From: Entoloma clypeatum
Lineage: Eukaryota; Basidiomycota; Agaricomycetes; Agaricales; Entolomataceae
DNA: 64,000 nt
Assembly (NCBI GenBank): GCA_963565915.1
Contig: OY751488.1
Location: forward strand, 1,612,001-1,676,000
Direction: 5' to 3'
Shown: piece after piece, positions 11,772 to 22,050 of the stretch
Layout of the letters: each line of letters begins with the position of its first letter
Numbering within the stretch: the stretch's first letter is position 1
Notes under the pieces: generated by a model
Databases searched by the model: none
Told to the model about the DNA's origin: nothing
Seen by the model: the letters and a program-made list of their open reading frames with translations, nothing else
Position numbers and translations under genes: made by a program

Positions 11772-11774
11772 CCA

Positions 11775-12397
11775 TGGTGTCTTTGGCCGGTGAATTATTG
11801 GCCAATCTGTCGTTAGCATCAGTCCTTTAATTTGCAGTGTCGCCGGCCCTCAAGACTTGCTTTCACCGATGGCCTGTTGCCGTGTTGCCGGTCTTTCGCC
11901 GGTTTTTTGCTGTGGTGTCTTTCACTGGTGAATTATTTGCCGATCTGTTGTTAGTATTGTTTTTTGTATATGGAGTGTTGGTGACACTCAAGGCTCGGTT
12001 CTGCCGATGGGTCATCAATTCGCCGATGGCCTGTCGCCGTCTCGCCGGTTTGTCGCCGGTCTTTCACTGGTTTTTCGCCGTAGTGTCTTTCACCATTCAA
12101 TGATATGCCAATCTGTTGTTAGCATCATTTTTTTAATTTGCAGTGTCGCCAGCACTCAAGACTTGGTTTCGCCGGTGGCCCATTCATTTGCCGATGGCCT
12201 GTCGCCGATTTGTGGCCGGTCTTTTGCCAGTTTTTTGCTGTGGTGTCTCTCGCCAGTGAATTATTTGCCAATCTGTCGTTAGCATCGTTCTTTTCATTTG
12301 TAGTGTTGCCGGCACTCAAGGCTCGCTTTCGCCGATGGGTCATGAATTCGCTGATGGCCTGTCGCCGTGTTGCCGGTTTTTTGCCGTTTTTTTGCCG
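11775..12397. repeat. Four tandem repeats rich in TTGCCGG
   Basis: Four imperfect units of 138-168 bp start at 11775, 11913, 12081 and 12241. Each begins TGGTGTCT or a variant, continues through GTGAATTATTTGCCAATCTG and TTAGCATC, and ends in runs such as GTTGCCGGTTTTTTGCCG. ORFs in this stretch are low-complexity by-products of the repeat. The GCC/GGC-rich words resemble those inside element K1. Confidence 0.8.
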
Positions 12398-12568
12398 TGG
12401 TATCTTATGTTGTTGCCAGCGACATTTTTTCTTCGCCAGTGACATTATTATTTCGCCGTTCGCTGTGGTAAATTCGCTGGTGTTGTAGGGAATTCACTGT
12501 TTCCATAATTTACCATACACTGTATGCCTTTGCTGGACTGTAAATTACAATACAGTGTAGGTTGACTA
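12398..12568. repeat. KDZ-type element right end
   Basis: A partial fifth repeat runs into a segment ending GTGTAGGTTGACTACCTG, the same terminus seen at 55943 and 56842 in the K1 region. It is therefore probably the right end of another, mostly lost, element of that type. The remaining 12569-12692 shows nothing I can identify. Confidence 0.5.
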
Positions 12569-12692
12569 CCTGGGCGATGGTGGTGCAAAAACTGATTTCT
12601 AAAACTCTAAAAACTCCTCTGGTACCTCTAACCCAAAGGCGGCGATGAACGCGGGGTTACCATGATATGGAGTGGACTCTGGGGCTGCTCAT

Positions 12693-12990
12693 TGTTACAC
12701 TTTTTCACCCTCTTCCTATGTGCCTTCACACAACCCCACGACCCTCAATTCTTATCAAGCCCCGTTTCACTTAACTCCGACAACCCTGGGACATGTGTCC
12801 CCCCTATCAGCGTTATGACTCACATCGACTTGGATGATTCCCCTTTTAGATACATTTTCACTTGTTATCTCTGACTCACGGCCTTGAGGCCTTATCTCTG
12901 ACTCCTATGCCACCACCTCCTTGAAACATCTATCTAACCAATAGCCTATTTAGCTCCTACGCAGCACATACTTATTTATAGCCATAGGAT
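12693..12990 (+). repeat. G3 left LTR, first part
   Basis: Probably begins at TGTTACACTTTTTCACC (12693), by analogy with TGTTA...TAACA termini in G2. It is interrupted at 12990 by C1, whose target duplication AGGAT is 12986-12990. It contains a short duplication around TTATCTCTGACTC that is absent from the right LTR. Confidence 0.65.
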
Positions 12991-13433
12991 TATTGAACAG
13001 CACACCTACATACACAGGGAAGCCTGGGTAAGATACTCACATTGGAGGCAAGAAGAGCGTGAAGAGCTTGAGTGATGAAGGTACTTGGTAAGAGTCCTAT
13101 TATTGCAGATACAGATACATCAAGTATTTATACCTACAAGGATGCACACAGACCATGTACAAACAAGTACAAACTGAGTTCTGTCGCAGAACCATAAACT
13201 CACATATATGGTAATATGTGACTTATAGTCATATAGTGTGACAAGCACATGATGTGACATAACATGACATATGTTATGCACGTCTGACACATATCTAATG
13301 AGTCAGGGATCTAGAGCGAGTCTAGATTGTTCTAAGTCTAGAACACTTCCATATGTAACTCCATATGGGAATACACATGTCTATAGACATGTGATTGACT
13401 GTCGAGACATCCGTCTAGAATGTATTCTCAACA
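12991..13433 (-). repeat. C1 3' LTR
   Basis: 443 bp; on the minus strand it starts TGTTGAGAATAC and ends TCAATA. The inverted ends TGTTGA/TCAATA are imperfect by one base, so this LTR ends in TA rather than CA. The minus strand contains TATAAATAC near 13137 as a possible TATA box. Confidence 0.9.
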
Positions 13434-13442
13434 CTCCCCCTC
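13434..13442 (-). other. C1 polypurine tract
   Basis: GAGGGGGAG on the minus strand, directly next to the 3' LTR. The same tract adjoins the LTR at 3351 and the C2 LTR at 45408. It would prime plus-strand DNA synthesis. Confidence 0.75.
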
Positions 13443-13520
13443 AAGTGTGATTCCGTCAGGTTTCAATACTTGTTCACAAGAAGACATTCAAGTCCTAGTG
13501 AAGAGCCAAATTAAATGGCA

Positions 13521-16308
13521 GCAGCCGTAAGGGCGCTAAAGGGGATCTGCTGTGTTGTTTAGCATACACTGTCATTTAAGGTCTTATCAGAGACCCATAA
13601 GTCTAATTCCAAAACAAGAATAGACAGGTCTCATCAGAAGTCAATCTGAGATCAATAGATCATCAAAGGATAAAAATACTTTTGAGAGACATGAAATAGC
13701 GCAATAAACATGCAGCCATAATGGCGCTTGAAGCAGCCACTGAAGTAATTGATTAATTACTTCTACCACTATCTACTTTAGTTCCCCTTCGACGTTCCTT
13801 GTCGTCGGTGGTCGTAGCAGTGTTACTGCTAGAGGGCGATGAGGAAGCAGCGGCGGAGGCTGCAGTAGTGGTGGTGGTGTTGCTGGCGTCGGTTGAGGCA
13901 ACATGCGTCAACTGGTCGGCATGTGCAAAGCGAGTGTAGAAGGCGGTGGAAAAGTAGGCGAAGAATGCCATTGGAAGCCTGCTCTAAAACTCGACTTTGA
14001 GGACCGTATTTAAGGCTTTGCCTATCTCGCACGGACCATGCTGAGTCAGGTGTTTGGCCTGATTGCATCAGCAAACCACGTGTGATAGTTTATTGTCATT
14101 CCAGACGAGTATCAATGGTTTTGACCATGATTCACACAAAAATGAGACTACCAATGCAGGCAGCCCAAGAAGGCGCTCAAGACATAGTGGTACTCAGTTT
14201 TTTATGGATCACATAGTAGTTGCAGCCAGTAGTAGCGCAAGAACTAGTATGGAAAGAGCATGTGGCACTAAGGCCGGGGATAAGTCAGAAGACATAACTC
14301 AATTAAGAGCTTCTTTAGACTTGATCTGGCTCAAAGGGTCATTTAACCAACTGATGATATCATGCTTGGCATGATGTAAGCTATAAATAGCTTATTAATA
14401 CTCTGGGAAGCTGCCAAATAAGGCGCTAACAACCATGGATTTTTAGACAAGGGTGCCTTTATCCTGAGTATGTAATATTATCATGGCAACACTTTAAGGT
14501 GTGCTTATAGATAATGTCATCTGAGTCGAGTGTAATACTCCAGACTTCAGGGATGTGGATGAACTAGTTAGGTTCAGAGTCCACTGTGATAGTTTATGCT
14601 CTGTTCCGGAGTAGGGTCTAGTTTATCGTCATAGTGGACGTTGAGTCTTCAGAATATAATATCTGAGACAGCTGGTAGTTTCGTCATCGTTTCCCATATC
14701 GTCTGACGTACTATCCAAGCTATTGCAAAATATAATCGCAATGATTAAATATTGCAGCCATTATTTGAGCGCAGATATAATCAAGCCTAGTAACTGTGGC
14801 AAGCCCAAAGGGGCGCACATTGTTATGCAAAGGCTAGACAAGCAAACATCATGTGGATTGTTTTTTAGGGTTAATAGAGAATGAATTAACTCCCCCTGAA
14901 AACCAATTCCGTGGAGTATATTTTACAGATTTTATAGGCAATCAAGCCAACTGTTATATGTGATGATGTGCAAGCAATATTGCAGATTATAGTCAAATAA
15001 ATGACTTTGCAATGTAGTTCTTTGTGGTTGGTAATACTTATGTTGGTGAACAACCGATTTATGTTCAGAGGTCAATAGAGAATCCACTCTAAGACATCAA
15101 CACAGATTTACTATGTTTGTTGCATGATACAACAATAACGCGTGAGGGTGTTATTTGGCCTTGTTTGTCAAAGGAGGCAGCCAACACAGGCGCCCTACTC
15201 AATGCAAGAACCAGATCATTGTCGCAGCCAAAACAAGGCGCAGATCAGATGATGGGTTGATCCAAATCTCAAGAGTGTAACAAGCACTCTGATGCGTTTC
15301 ATGCAAACAATAGTAATCTTGGTATTCCAAGAACCATATAATGCAAATTAATGCATTATTAGTAAGCCATCAATTAAGATGCTTCATCAAGTAATCATGG
15401 AAGATATACTTGGGAATAGAACCCAACAATAGTCTGATAAGACTAACGGATCGATTCTTTTATCCAGAATTCATCGTTTCTAGGTGAGAAATCATAGGGG
15501 TATAAGTTGGGATAAGCTTTTTCTTTTGTTCAAGTTGACCATTTGATAAGTATGCAGCGGTCACGGCGCTCCTTTAATGGTACAACCTATAGAGTGTTGT
15601 ATACGAAGCAATGCATCTGATGGTGAGATCAAAAGATCAAAGATCAGTCTTCTAGCAATGGTATCGCAAAGCAAATAGCGCAGAATGCTGCCATTAAAAT
15701 GCTTCTCTATATTCTCCCCCTTTTCACAGTCAAGTATGGCAATCATTTCCCATGTATCTTTGGCTTTCAAAGAGCATATACTGAAATAGATGCAGAACTT
15801 GGTTGGGAAACCAGAAATTCATGCAGAAAAAATAATCGCAAACTGCGGAGGAATTACTCTCCAAGTTATGCTGAGGTAATTACTCTCAGGCGATTTATTC
15901 CAGCAATATTTGTAAGCTGTGATACAATCTGATTTTTTGACTATATCCATTTTTGCCATAGGGTGTGTACCATCACGGTCATCCCTATATGATTCTGTGA
16001 CAAGGTCATCGCTGCTTGATTAAAGCGCAGATGCCTTATAAGTCAAAATGCAATGCTAGCCTAAAAGGCGCAAGATGCATCAGAGATCATTCCCATGCAA
16101 GAAATGGAGAGTTCAGATAAGAAGCTTTGCATTGCCCCAAATCATTACTACTTTTGGTGAAAGAGTGGAGAAACAAGATTGGTTGGCTAGACCAATTTGA
16201 ATCGATTTAGGTTGAAGGGTTGAAAAACTCTTCTTTGCATAATAAAGTATTATATATTGGCAGCCAGAATGACAATTTCCCGAACACTATCGCAGCCTGT
16301 CAAGGTGC
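13521..16308 (-). repeat. Bulged mini-hairpin family, 3' group
   Basis: Plus-strand form GCAGCC, 4-7 nt loop, GGCGC; as element RNA it is GCGCC-loop-GGC-U-GC, a 5-bp stem with one bulged base. Clear copies start at 13521, 13712, 14160, 14222, 14410, 14754, 14799, 15177, 15224, 15554, 16055 and 16292. Loops differ (ATAAT, CAAGAA, AAATAA, AACACA, AAAACAA) while the arms are kept. All are in one orientation. The rest of 13972-16678 contains no gene I can recognise. Confidence 0.7.
13753..13971 (-). CDS. Small Ser/Thr/Ala-rich ORF in C1, doubtful
   Basis: 72 codons with ATG, an aromatic N-terminal stretch and a low-complexity Thr/Ala/Ser middle. It has no match I know. It lies between the hairpins and the 3' LTR. 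It could be the tail of a lost pol gene or chance. Confidence 0.2.
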   Translation of the reverse strand: MAFFAYFSTAFYTRFAHADQLTHVASTDASNTTTTTAASAAASSSPSSSNTATTTDDKERRRGTKVDSGRSN

Positions 16309-16678
16309 AGAATAAGTGTTATGCAAATGCCATAGCGCATGAATACAATATTACTTTTTAAATGCTTTGAAATCATTTTTTGTCTTATCCAATATAAGGT
16401 GGAATATAAATTCCTGAAAAGGAAAGATAGACGCAGCAGAAAGACAAATTAATGACTTGCGCAGTCTTCTTGACAAGCTTATTAAGCTGTTTCCTTTATA
16501 GTAGGTGGCTCAACGGCACATCCAACTTATTGGAATTATTCCAGATTGGATATAAGTTATTTGAACATAAAATGCATTTGCATTTTTAAATCTCTCTTTC
16601 TTTCGTTCAAAATATGAACACATTGCAAGTCAATGTATTGATTGCAAAGAAAGAAAAAACAATCGTTCTACACAATGA

Positions 16679-17542
16679 TTATGCTGTTATAAGGTCCAGG
16701 CGTGGAAACGCTACGTCATAATTGTCGACGGGTGGACCCTTGCATTGTTCTGTTATGACGGCATCATGCACCAGACCGGCGACGCAGCTAGAGTAGCGCA
16801 GAGCACCAGGGTCTGTCGGTGCAGATAAGAAAGACTTCTTTTTCCATAAGTTCCGAAACGGCTGATGAAAAACATCGCACGATATCGGTTGAGGATCATA
16901 GGAGATACCTATGCCGTAAAGGTAATCCTCAAGTGACAAATCGGGAACAGGATCAACATGATGATGATTGTATGTTTCAACAATCAATTCTCGAACCTTA
17001 TCATAGGTGAGATCATCATTGTAAAGAAGGGTTTCTATGGCAAAGTCATCCCAATCAGGAGACGGGAGGGCAGATAGAAGCATTAGGGCCCGAGTCGATG
17101 GAGAAATAGAATGATGTGCGCCGAGATGATCAAAGATTTTATCAAGATAATCAATCTCGGTTGCAGGTTGTCGCTTCATAGAAAGTTTGAAGGATAATGC
17201 AGCACGAATGTCAGACAGAACTGTTTCATAAACAGCTCGTCCGAACCTATTCTTTAACTCAAACCAAGTCTCAGAAGACATATTTTTGGTGAGTTTGATC
17301 GACGGGTCGACACGAAGTCGAATATTGGCTAAAGCCATTTGATCCCTAATGTTCCATGCCTTGACTTTAGTTGTATGGGCTTTCCTTGTAAGGTTAGCAG
17401 ACATCAAGGGTCGCTTCTCAGCACCATCAACAATTTGCCACAAATCCTGAGATTTAAGGAATGAACACATGGTGTTCGCCCACTCAGGGTAGTTTGTGCC
17501 GTCAAGAATGGGAACAGCAATCAAAGAGGTGATTGAAGACAT
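16679..17542 (-). CDS. gag: C1 copia Gag (UBN2-type)
   Basis: 287 codons from ATG at 17542. The N-terminus has the copia Gag pattern: LDGTNYPEWANTM, then a helical region with LW(Q)IVDGAEKRP and the later phrase LMLLSALPSPDWDDF, as in the UBN2/DUF4219 capsid domain. No zinc knuckle follows; the protein ends at 16679. It would form the virus-like particle. The ORF is intact, unlike most in this window, and none of the dispersed hairpins falls inside it. There is no overlapping pol frame downstream, so Pol must come in trans if the element moves. Confidence 0.75.
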   Translation of the reverse strand: MSSITSLIAVPILDGTNYPEWANTMCSFLKSQDLWQIVDGAEKRPLMSANLTRKAHTTKVKAWNIRDQMALANIRLRVDPSIKLTKNMSSETWFELKNRFGRAVYETVLSDIRAALSFKLSMKRQPATEIDYLDKIFDHLGAHHSISPSTRALMLLSALPSPDWDDFAIETLLYNDDLTYDKVRELIVETYNHHHVDPVPDLSLEDYLYGIGISYDPQPISCDVFHQPFRNLWKKKSFLSAPTDPGALRYSSCVAGLVHDAVITEQCKGPPVDNYDVAFPRLDLITA

Positions 17543-18125
17543 GTTTGTTTCTAAAAAGAAACAGTGGTCAGCAAATATTCAAGACCAATTTGAACCGATA
17601 AGAGGTATTGTCTGAATTGTTTGTGACACATGTCAGAGAGAGTTTATGTAATAGCCTTTATTTATGTGACTAAGGGTCACAATGCTGTGGTATTTACATA
17701 AAGACGGTCGCCTATAGATCAGGCGATTGCTCCATCTTTATTACCCCGGGTGTAACCTCGGGTGTGATTCTCCTTTCTTCATCGTCACTATGATTGAAGG
17801 GGGACGGTAAGTCCCTCGTTTGAGCTCTTTGGATGTTACTTGGGCGTGGCGCCCAGGGATCCTAGAGTCAAAGTTCAACAAGTGAAGAGAATATAGATGG
17901 GGATGCATACTGCTTTTTTCTTTCCACATTTGCGAGTACAGACATGGCGTGCATGCCGTCCGTATCGCAGCTGCGTGACTTTCACCTTCCGAATGCGTGG
18001 TGTGACCAATGGTTTGCTTGAATGAAACCATAATGGAAGCAGATGCAAGATCCTTTCATCTAGGAACATTTTAAGTCAGCATCAAATCTGAGATCGTGCA
18101 ACCATAAAAATGGGAAGTCCCTGAG

Positions 18126-18704
18126 GCAACCCAAAAAGGGCGCTTCCATCAGGTACAGGGTGCAATAGATCAAGATTGATCGACGAAAAAGGTTCAAGGA
18201 ACAGAAAGTTCCTGAGAATCGTAATGTCCGAATGTCAGCACATCGAGATATACTCAATTTGGTTAAAACCAAATGCCAGACAGGACATGACACAGCGTGA
18301 GAAAACCCCAAATCTAGATCGCAGCCAAAAGAAGGCGCAGATACAAGAGAGGGTTTTTTCACAAGGGTGTGGCGGCCGCCTATCAAGGCGCTCAAGCCAC
18401 AGGCTTTATACAAAATGTCCAAATATAGACATAGGCCATAAAAGGCCCTAGTCTAGATCAAGAACTAGATGCAGCCCTAGGGGCGCTTTGCTAGTCCTTG
18501 GATATCAGAACTAGGTGCAGCCCAAAGGGCGCTCACTAGTCTGGAACCTCCGAGTATCAAACCAGATAACTAACTTAGACTAGTCTATGCTACTAGCTAA
18601 AGAGGCGGTAGCAGCCCAAAGGGCGCTTTTAAGACTCGCGCTCACTGGCTAGGCCAGGTTAGTATCTAACAGGCTAGACAGTCGCAGCAACTCCGTCAGA
18701 GTGC
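18126..18704 (-). repeat. Bulged mini-hairpin family, 5' leader group
   Basis: Further copies in the C1 leader start at 18126 (degenerate), 18321, 18375, 18471, 18517, 18611 and 18685 (degenerate). The two at 18517 and 18611 are identical, GCAGCCCAAAGGGCGC. Their density, about one per 90 bp, is higher than in the 3' group. The leader from 17543 to 18738 otherwise contains only short ORFs without recognisable content. Confidence 0.7.
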
Positions 18705-18725
18705 GCAGACTGTACCGGGCAAACC

Positions 18726-18738
18726 GGGGCCCATAACC
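18726..18738 (-). other. C1 primer-binding site, initiator tRNA anticodon type
   Basis: GGTTATGGGCCCC on the minus strand, directly inside the 5' LTR. It is complementary to the anticodon arm of eukaryotic initiator methionine tRNA, not to a tRNA 3' end. This is the half-tRNA priming known for Drosophila copia and yeast Ty5. Confidence 0.75.
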
Positions 18739-19181
18739 TATTGAACAGCACACCTACATACGCAGGGAAGCCTGGGTAAGATACTCACATTGGAGGCAAG
18801 AAGAGCGTGAAGAGCTTGAGTGATGAAGGTACTTGGTAAGAGTCCTATTATTGCAGATACAGATACATCAAGTATTTATACCTACAAGGATGCGCACAGA
18901 CCATGTACAAACAAGTACAAACTGAGTTCTGTCGCAGAACCATAAACTCACATATATGGTAATATGTGACTTATAGTCATATAGTGTGACAAGCACATGA
19001 TGTGACATAACATGACATATGTTATGCACGTCTGACACATATCTAATGAGTCAGGGATCTAGAGCGAGTCTAGATTGTTCTAAGTCTAGAACACTTCCAT
19101 ATGTAACTCCATATGGGAATACACATGTCTATAGACATGTGATTGACTGTCGAGACATCCGTCTAGAATGTATTCTCAACA
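18739..19181 (-). repeat. C1 5' LTR
   Basis: 443 bp, nearly identical to 12991-13433. It is followed by the second copy of the AGGAT target duplication at 19182-19186 and then by the rest of the G3 LTR. Confidence 0.9.
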
Positions 19182-19442
19182 AGGATAACGTATATAAGAC
19201 CTGTAACCTTAGAGTAGAGGTCCTTAGCTTGACCTAGGCATACAATGCTTACTTGTCTATTCTTCAAACGCTCTCCAACTAAGTGCCTTGCAAGGACTTA
19301 GCTCTGCCAGACCTTGAACCGAGTCGTCCTTTTGAGGAACTCGCTGATCTTGACCAAGTCGACCTATTGAGGGACTTGTGTGGAAACAGTACAAACCCAC
19401 ATGACCAGGACCTTGTACCGATTGTAGGCTATCGCCATAACA
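19182..19442 (+). repeat. G3 left LTR, second part
   Basis: Continues the LTR interrupted at 12990 and ends CGCCATAACA at 19442. It aligns with 29802-30061 of the right LTR, with many substitutions, so G3 is much older than C1. Confidence 0.85.
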
Positions 19443-19470
19443 AAAGGTCAAGCTGATCTAGACACAGAAG

Positions 19471-20031
19471 ATGGAGGGCATGACAGCCGACGAATTTGTT
19501 GAAAAATTCAAACTATGGGTTGCAGAAAGTTTGATCACAGAGGAACGATCCCTCAAAGATTATTTCATGGAGGCGTTGCCACACACGCTCTGAGACAAGA
19601 TCTTGGGTCTCGACAAGATCCCAGGAACAGTCGATGAATGGTACACCACAGCGTCCAGATTGGACAACCAGTGGAGGAGAGCCAGAGCAGTCTCTCAGAG
19701 GCTTAGGCCTGATGGGGGAAAGAAGAAGTTTAAGGTTAACTATAACCCTGCACCCCGAAACATGCACTTCGCCCCAGACCCAAACGCTATGGACATTGAC
19801 CGGCTGACTGCCGAAGAAAGAGACGACCACTTCAAGAAAGGGTTGTGCTTCGTCTGCCATCAGGCAGGACACCGTGCTGATGCACACAAAGGAGGAAAGA
19901 CCCTGGCTGTAAACAACACGTTCAAAAAAGCCTCCGATGCATATGCCCATATCCGAGGCATTTTCAAGGACTTACCAAATGAGGAACAAGATGCCTTAAT
20001 CTCCAAGATGGAGAAGCAGGGTTTTCAATAA
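19471..20031 (+). pseudogene. gag: G3 gag remnant
   Basis: Starts at ATG 19471, only 29 nt after the LTR, so the leader and N-terminal Gag are deleted. The capsid tail (YFMEALP) is interrupted by TGA at 19591-19593, probably from CGA. The nucleocapsid motif reads CFVCHQAGHRADAH: the last cysteine of the CCHC knuckle is a histidine. It ends at 20031, just before the protease frame. Confidence 0.75.
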
Positions 20032-20045
20032 AGCAGCCTGTACCG

Positions 20046-21148
20046 ATGTCAGCCCCCGCTCAGTTTTCAATCTCCCTATCCCCTGTAATTGTAGCCGACA
20101 TGAATGACAAATCTTTTTTGATCCCCATTTCAATGTCAGGAGAAGGAGAAAGCATTGATGAAAAACTAAAGATAAATGCCCTGATAGACTCAGGGGCAGG
20201 AGGAACCTTCTTGGATCAGAAGTTCACCACAGCCAACCGAATGGAGCTTATTCCTTTATTAAAGCCCATTCGCGTGTTCAATGTGGATGGAACAAAGAAC
20301 AAAGAAGGAATGATCACCCATTGCACATGGAAGAAGATCTGGATTGATGACAAAGAACTCAATGTCAGATTCTTGGTCACCAGACTTGGAAAGGAAACTG
20401 CCATTTTGGGGTTACCATGGTTGAAACAATACAACCCAAAGATTGATTGGGAAAAAGAAACATTGGATATTGAAACTATCAGGTTCAAGAAGACCCTAGC
20501 AGGAGTCATGAGGAAGAAATTTGACGAGCTCTTGGCGCCAAAAGACAAGAAACCCATTGCAATTGCTGCATGGATGAAAGAAAGACCCGAACAAAAGATC
20601 TATGCAACGATAGAAGAAATTAATGATGAAGAGACCCTTAAACCAAAAAAGGGGGCCCTACCGGTAAATGGACCTATCCTGAAAAGGATAGATGAAGAAT
20701 CAGACAATGACCTCGATCTATTCAGGACATATGTCGCAATGGACGAACCCATTGAGGATATTTGGATCCAAGCCAAAACCTCGATCTCCCAGAAACTCTC
20801 ACACAATACAGACACCGTGGACAAACCAGAGAAAGAACTACCAGAACAATACGATCAGTGTTCGAGAAAACGGCATCTGAGAGATTACCGGAACACAAAC
20901 CATGGGACCATGCAATTGACTTGAAACTGGACTTCACCCTGAAAGACTGTAAGGTTTATTCTTTGTCACCGGAAGAACAAACAAAATTGGACAAATTCCT
21001 TGATGAGAACCTTCGAAAGGGGTACATCAGACCCTCGAAATCACCAATGGCATCACCCTTTTTCTTTGTGGCTAAAAAGGACTCAGATAAGCTTAGACCA
21101 TGTCAAAACTATTGGCGATTGAACGAAGGAATGATAAAGAACACATAC
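20046..21148 (+). pseudogene. pol: G3 pol, protease and start of RT
   Basis: Retropepsin with LIDSGAGGTFLD near residue 50, followed by the ILGLPWLKQYNPKIDW block. A frameshift near 20855 moves into the frame carrying [13 protein letters not shown] and the RT motif [21 protein letters not shown] is cut at 21148 by G2; the target duplication CATAC is 21144-21148. Confidence 0.8.
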
Positions 21149-21261
21149 TGTTACGGACTAACGACTACGGACATATACGCTTACCTTTTCACATTGCTCT
21201 TCGCCTTTCCATCTTCCTGCATACTCTGCCCGAACCTTGGAACGGTTTGTTACGCATAACA
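21149..21261 (+). repeat. G2 5' LTR, 113 bp
   Basis: TGTTACGG...CATAACA. It differs from the 3' LTR by one visible base (CATATACG versus CGTATACG). Compared with the 402-bp LTR of G1 it lacks the middle, including the TATA-like sequence. Confidence 0.9.
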
Positions 21262-21324
21262 AGTTGCTAAATCTCGTTAGGTTCGCCCAGAGCGAAGAGA
21301 GCAACTACCAGACGAGTCAAGACG

Positions 21325-22050
21325 TTGCGCTTCTTTGAAGACTTCACCAGTAACCCATTCAGCACGCCAGAAGCCCGACAGGAGGAGCTAAGTCCTCGAG
21401 ACAGTATCGATTTTACACTCATCCAGCAGTACATTGAATCAGAGATCCGTCGCATCCTACAGCAGGTGCTTGACGAAGAACTAGACAACAACGAGCATCG
21501 CCCCCACGGCGAGATAGCAGAGAGCATCCATCTTGCTCGGCAACACCAGATCGCGCGTTACAACGCCCGACAGAACGAACTCGAAAGCTTTCGCGTTCAA
21601 GAAGGACCTCAGACAGGTCGGATCACAGAGATCAAAGAGTTTATCGGTGTTCAGACAACCGTTATCAGAAGATTGATTAGGACGCTCACGTCGAGACGTC
21701 CCAGAGCCGCATCACCACGTCTTACTCGAAGCAGCAGATCTACGCCCACTTCACCACCGACGAGCAACAGACCGAGTACAACCGTTGGGCACGAAACGAG
21801 AGACTTGACCCCTTCTCGCGACCAACAGACGCGCAGGAACAGAGATTCCTTAGAGATCTACAGAGGAAATACCCCGAACGTTTTGCCACTGATTCCGCCG
21901 ACGAGTCCCCTGACAAATTTACTTTTGACTCCGCACAGTCAGATACCGAACAGACGCCTAGAACAGGGACTGATTTTCAACCCCTACCTGTATCCCGAAC
22001 CCCATCTTCATCCCAACAATCCGACACCTCTCCTACTCCGCAGGTTCTAG
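21325..22050 (+). CDS. G2 ORF1, N-terminal Gag-like region
   Basis: 241 codons, opening at a TTG created by a one-base deletion relative to G1 (GACGAGTC versus GATGAAGTC near 21315). Residues 1-125 are charged and probably helical; the C-terminal 90 are Ser/Pro/Thr-rich and partly a by-product, because the true Gag frame is already open in the -1 register from 21681. The transition must lie between about 21681 and 21760 if both parts form one protein. Confidence 0.5.
   Translation: MRFFEDFTSNPFSTPEARQEELSPRDSIDFTLIQQYIESEIRRILQQVLDEELDNNEHRPHGEIAESIHLARQHQIARYNARQNELESFRVQEGPQTGRITEIKEFIGVQTTVIRRLIRTLTSRRPRAASPRLTRSSRSTPTSPPTSNRPSTTVGHETRDLTPSRDQQTRRNRDSLEIYRGNTPNVLPLIPPTSPLTNLLLTPHSQIPNRRLEQGLIFNPYLYPEPHLHPNNPTPLLLRRF

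Larger units (their letters stand above)
12991..19181 (-). mobile_element. C1, gag-only Ty1/copia element
   Basis: A complete 6,191-bp minus-strand element with 443-bp LTRs, 5-bp target duplication AGGAT (12986-12990 and 19182-19186), a primer-binding site and a polypurine tract. The only substantial ORF is a copia-type Gag; no protease, integrase or RT is recognisable. The LTRs share blocks with those of C2 (for example CATATATGGTAAT and TGTGACAAGCACATG), so C1 is probably mobilised by C2-type Pol. The two LTRs show only a couple of visible differences, so insertion was recent. Confidence 0.9.

Noticed and set aside
17741..18422. Minus-strand ORFs of 96 and 120 codons in the C1 leader, as an equivalent of C2 ORF0
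   Set aside because: They share no sequence or position with ORF0, do not start in the LTR, and have stops between them and the LTR.
21262..21310. Self-priming (Tf1-like) through the inverted pair AGTTGCT/AGCAACT after the G2 LTR
   Set aside because: The complementary segment is not the 5' end of the RNA and lies about 35 nt away from the LTR edge; no tRNA match was found either, so the primer of the G family stays unknown.
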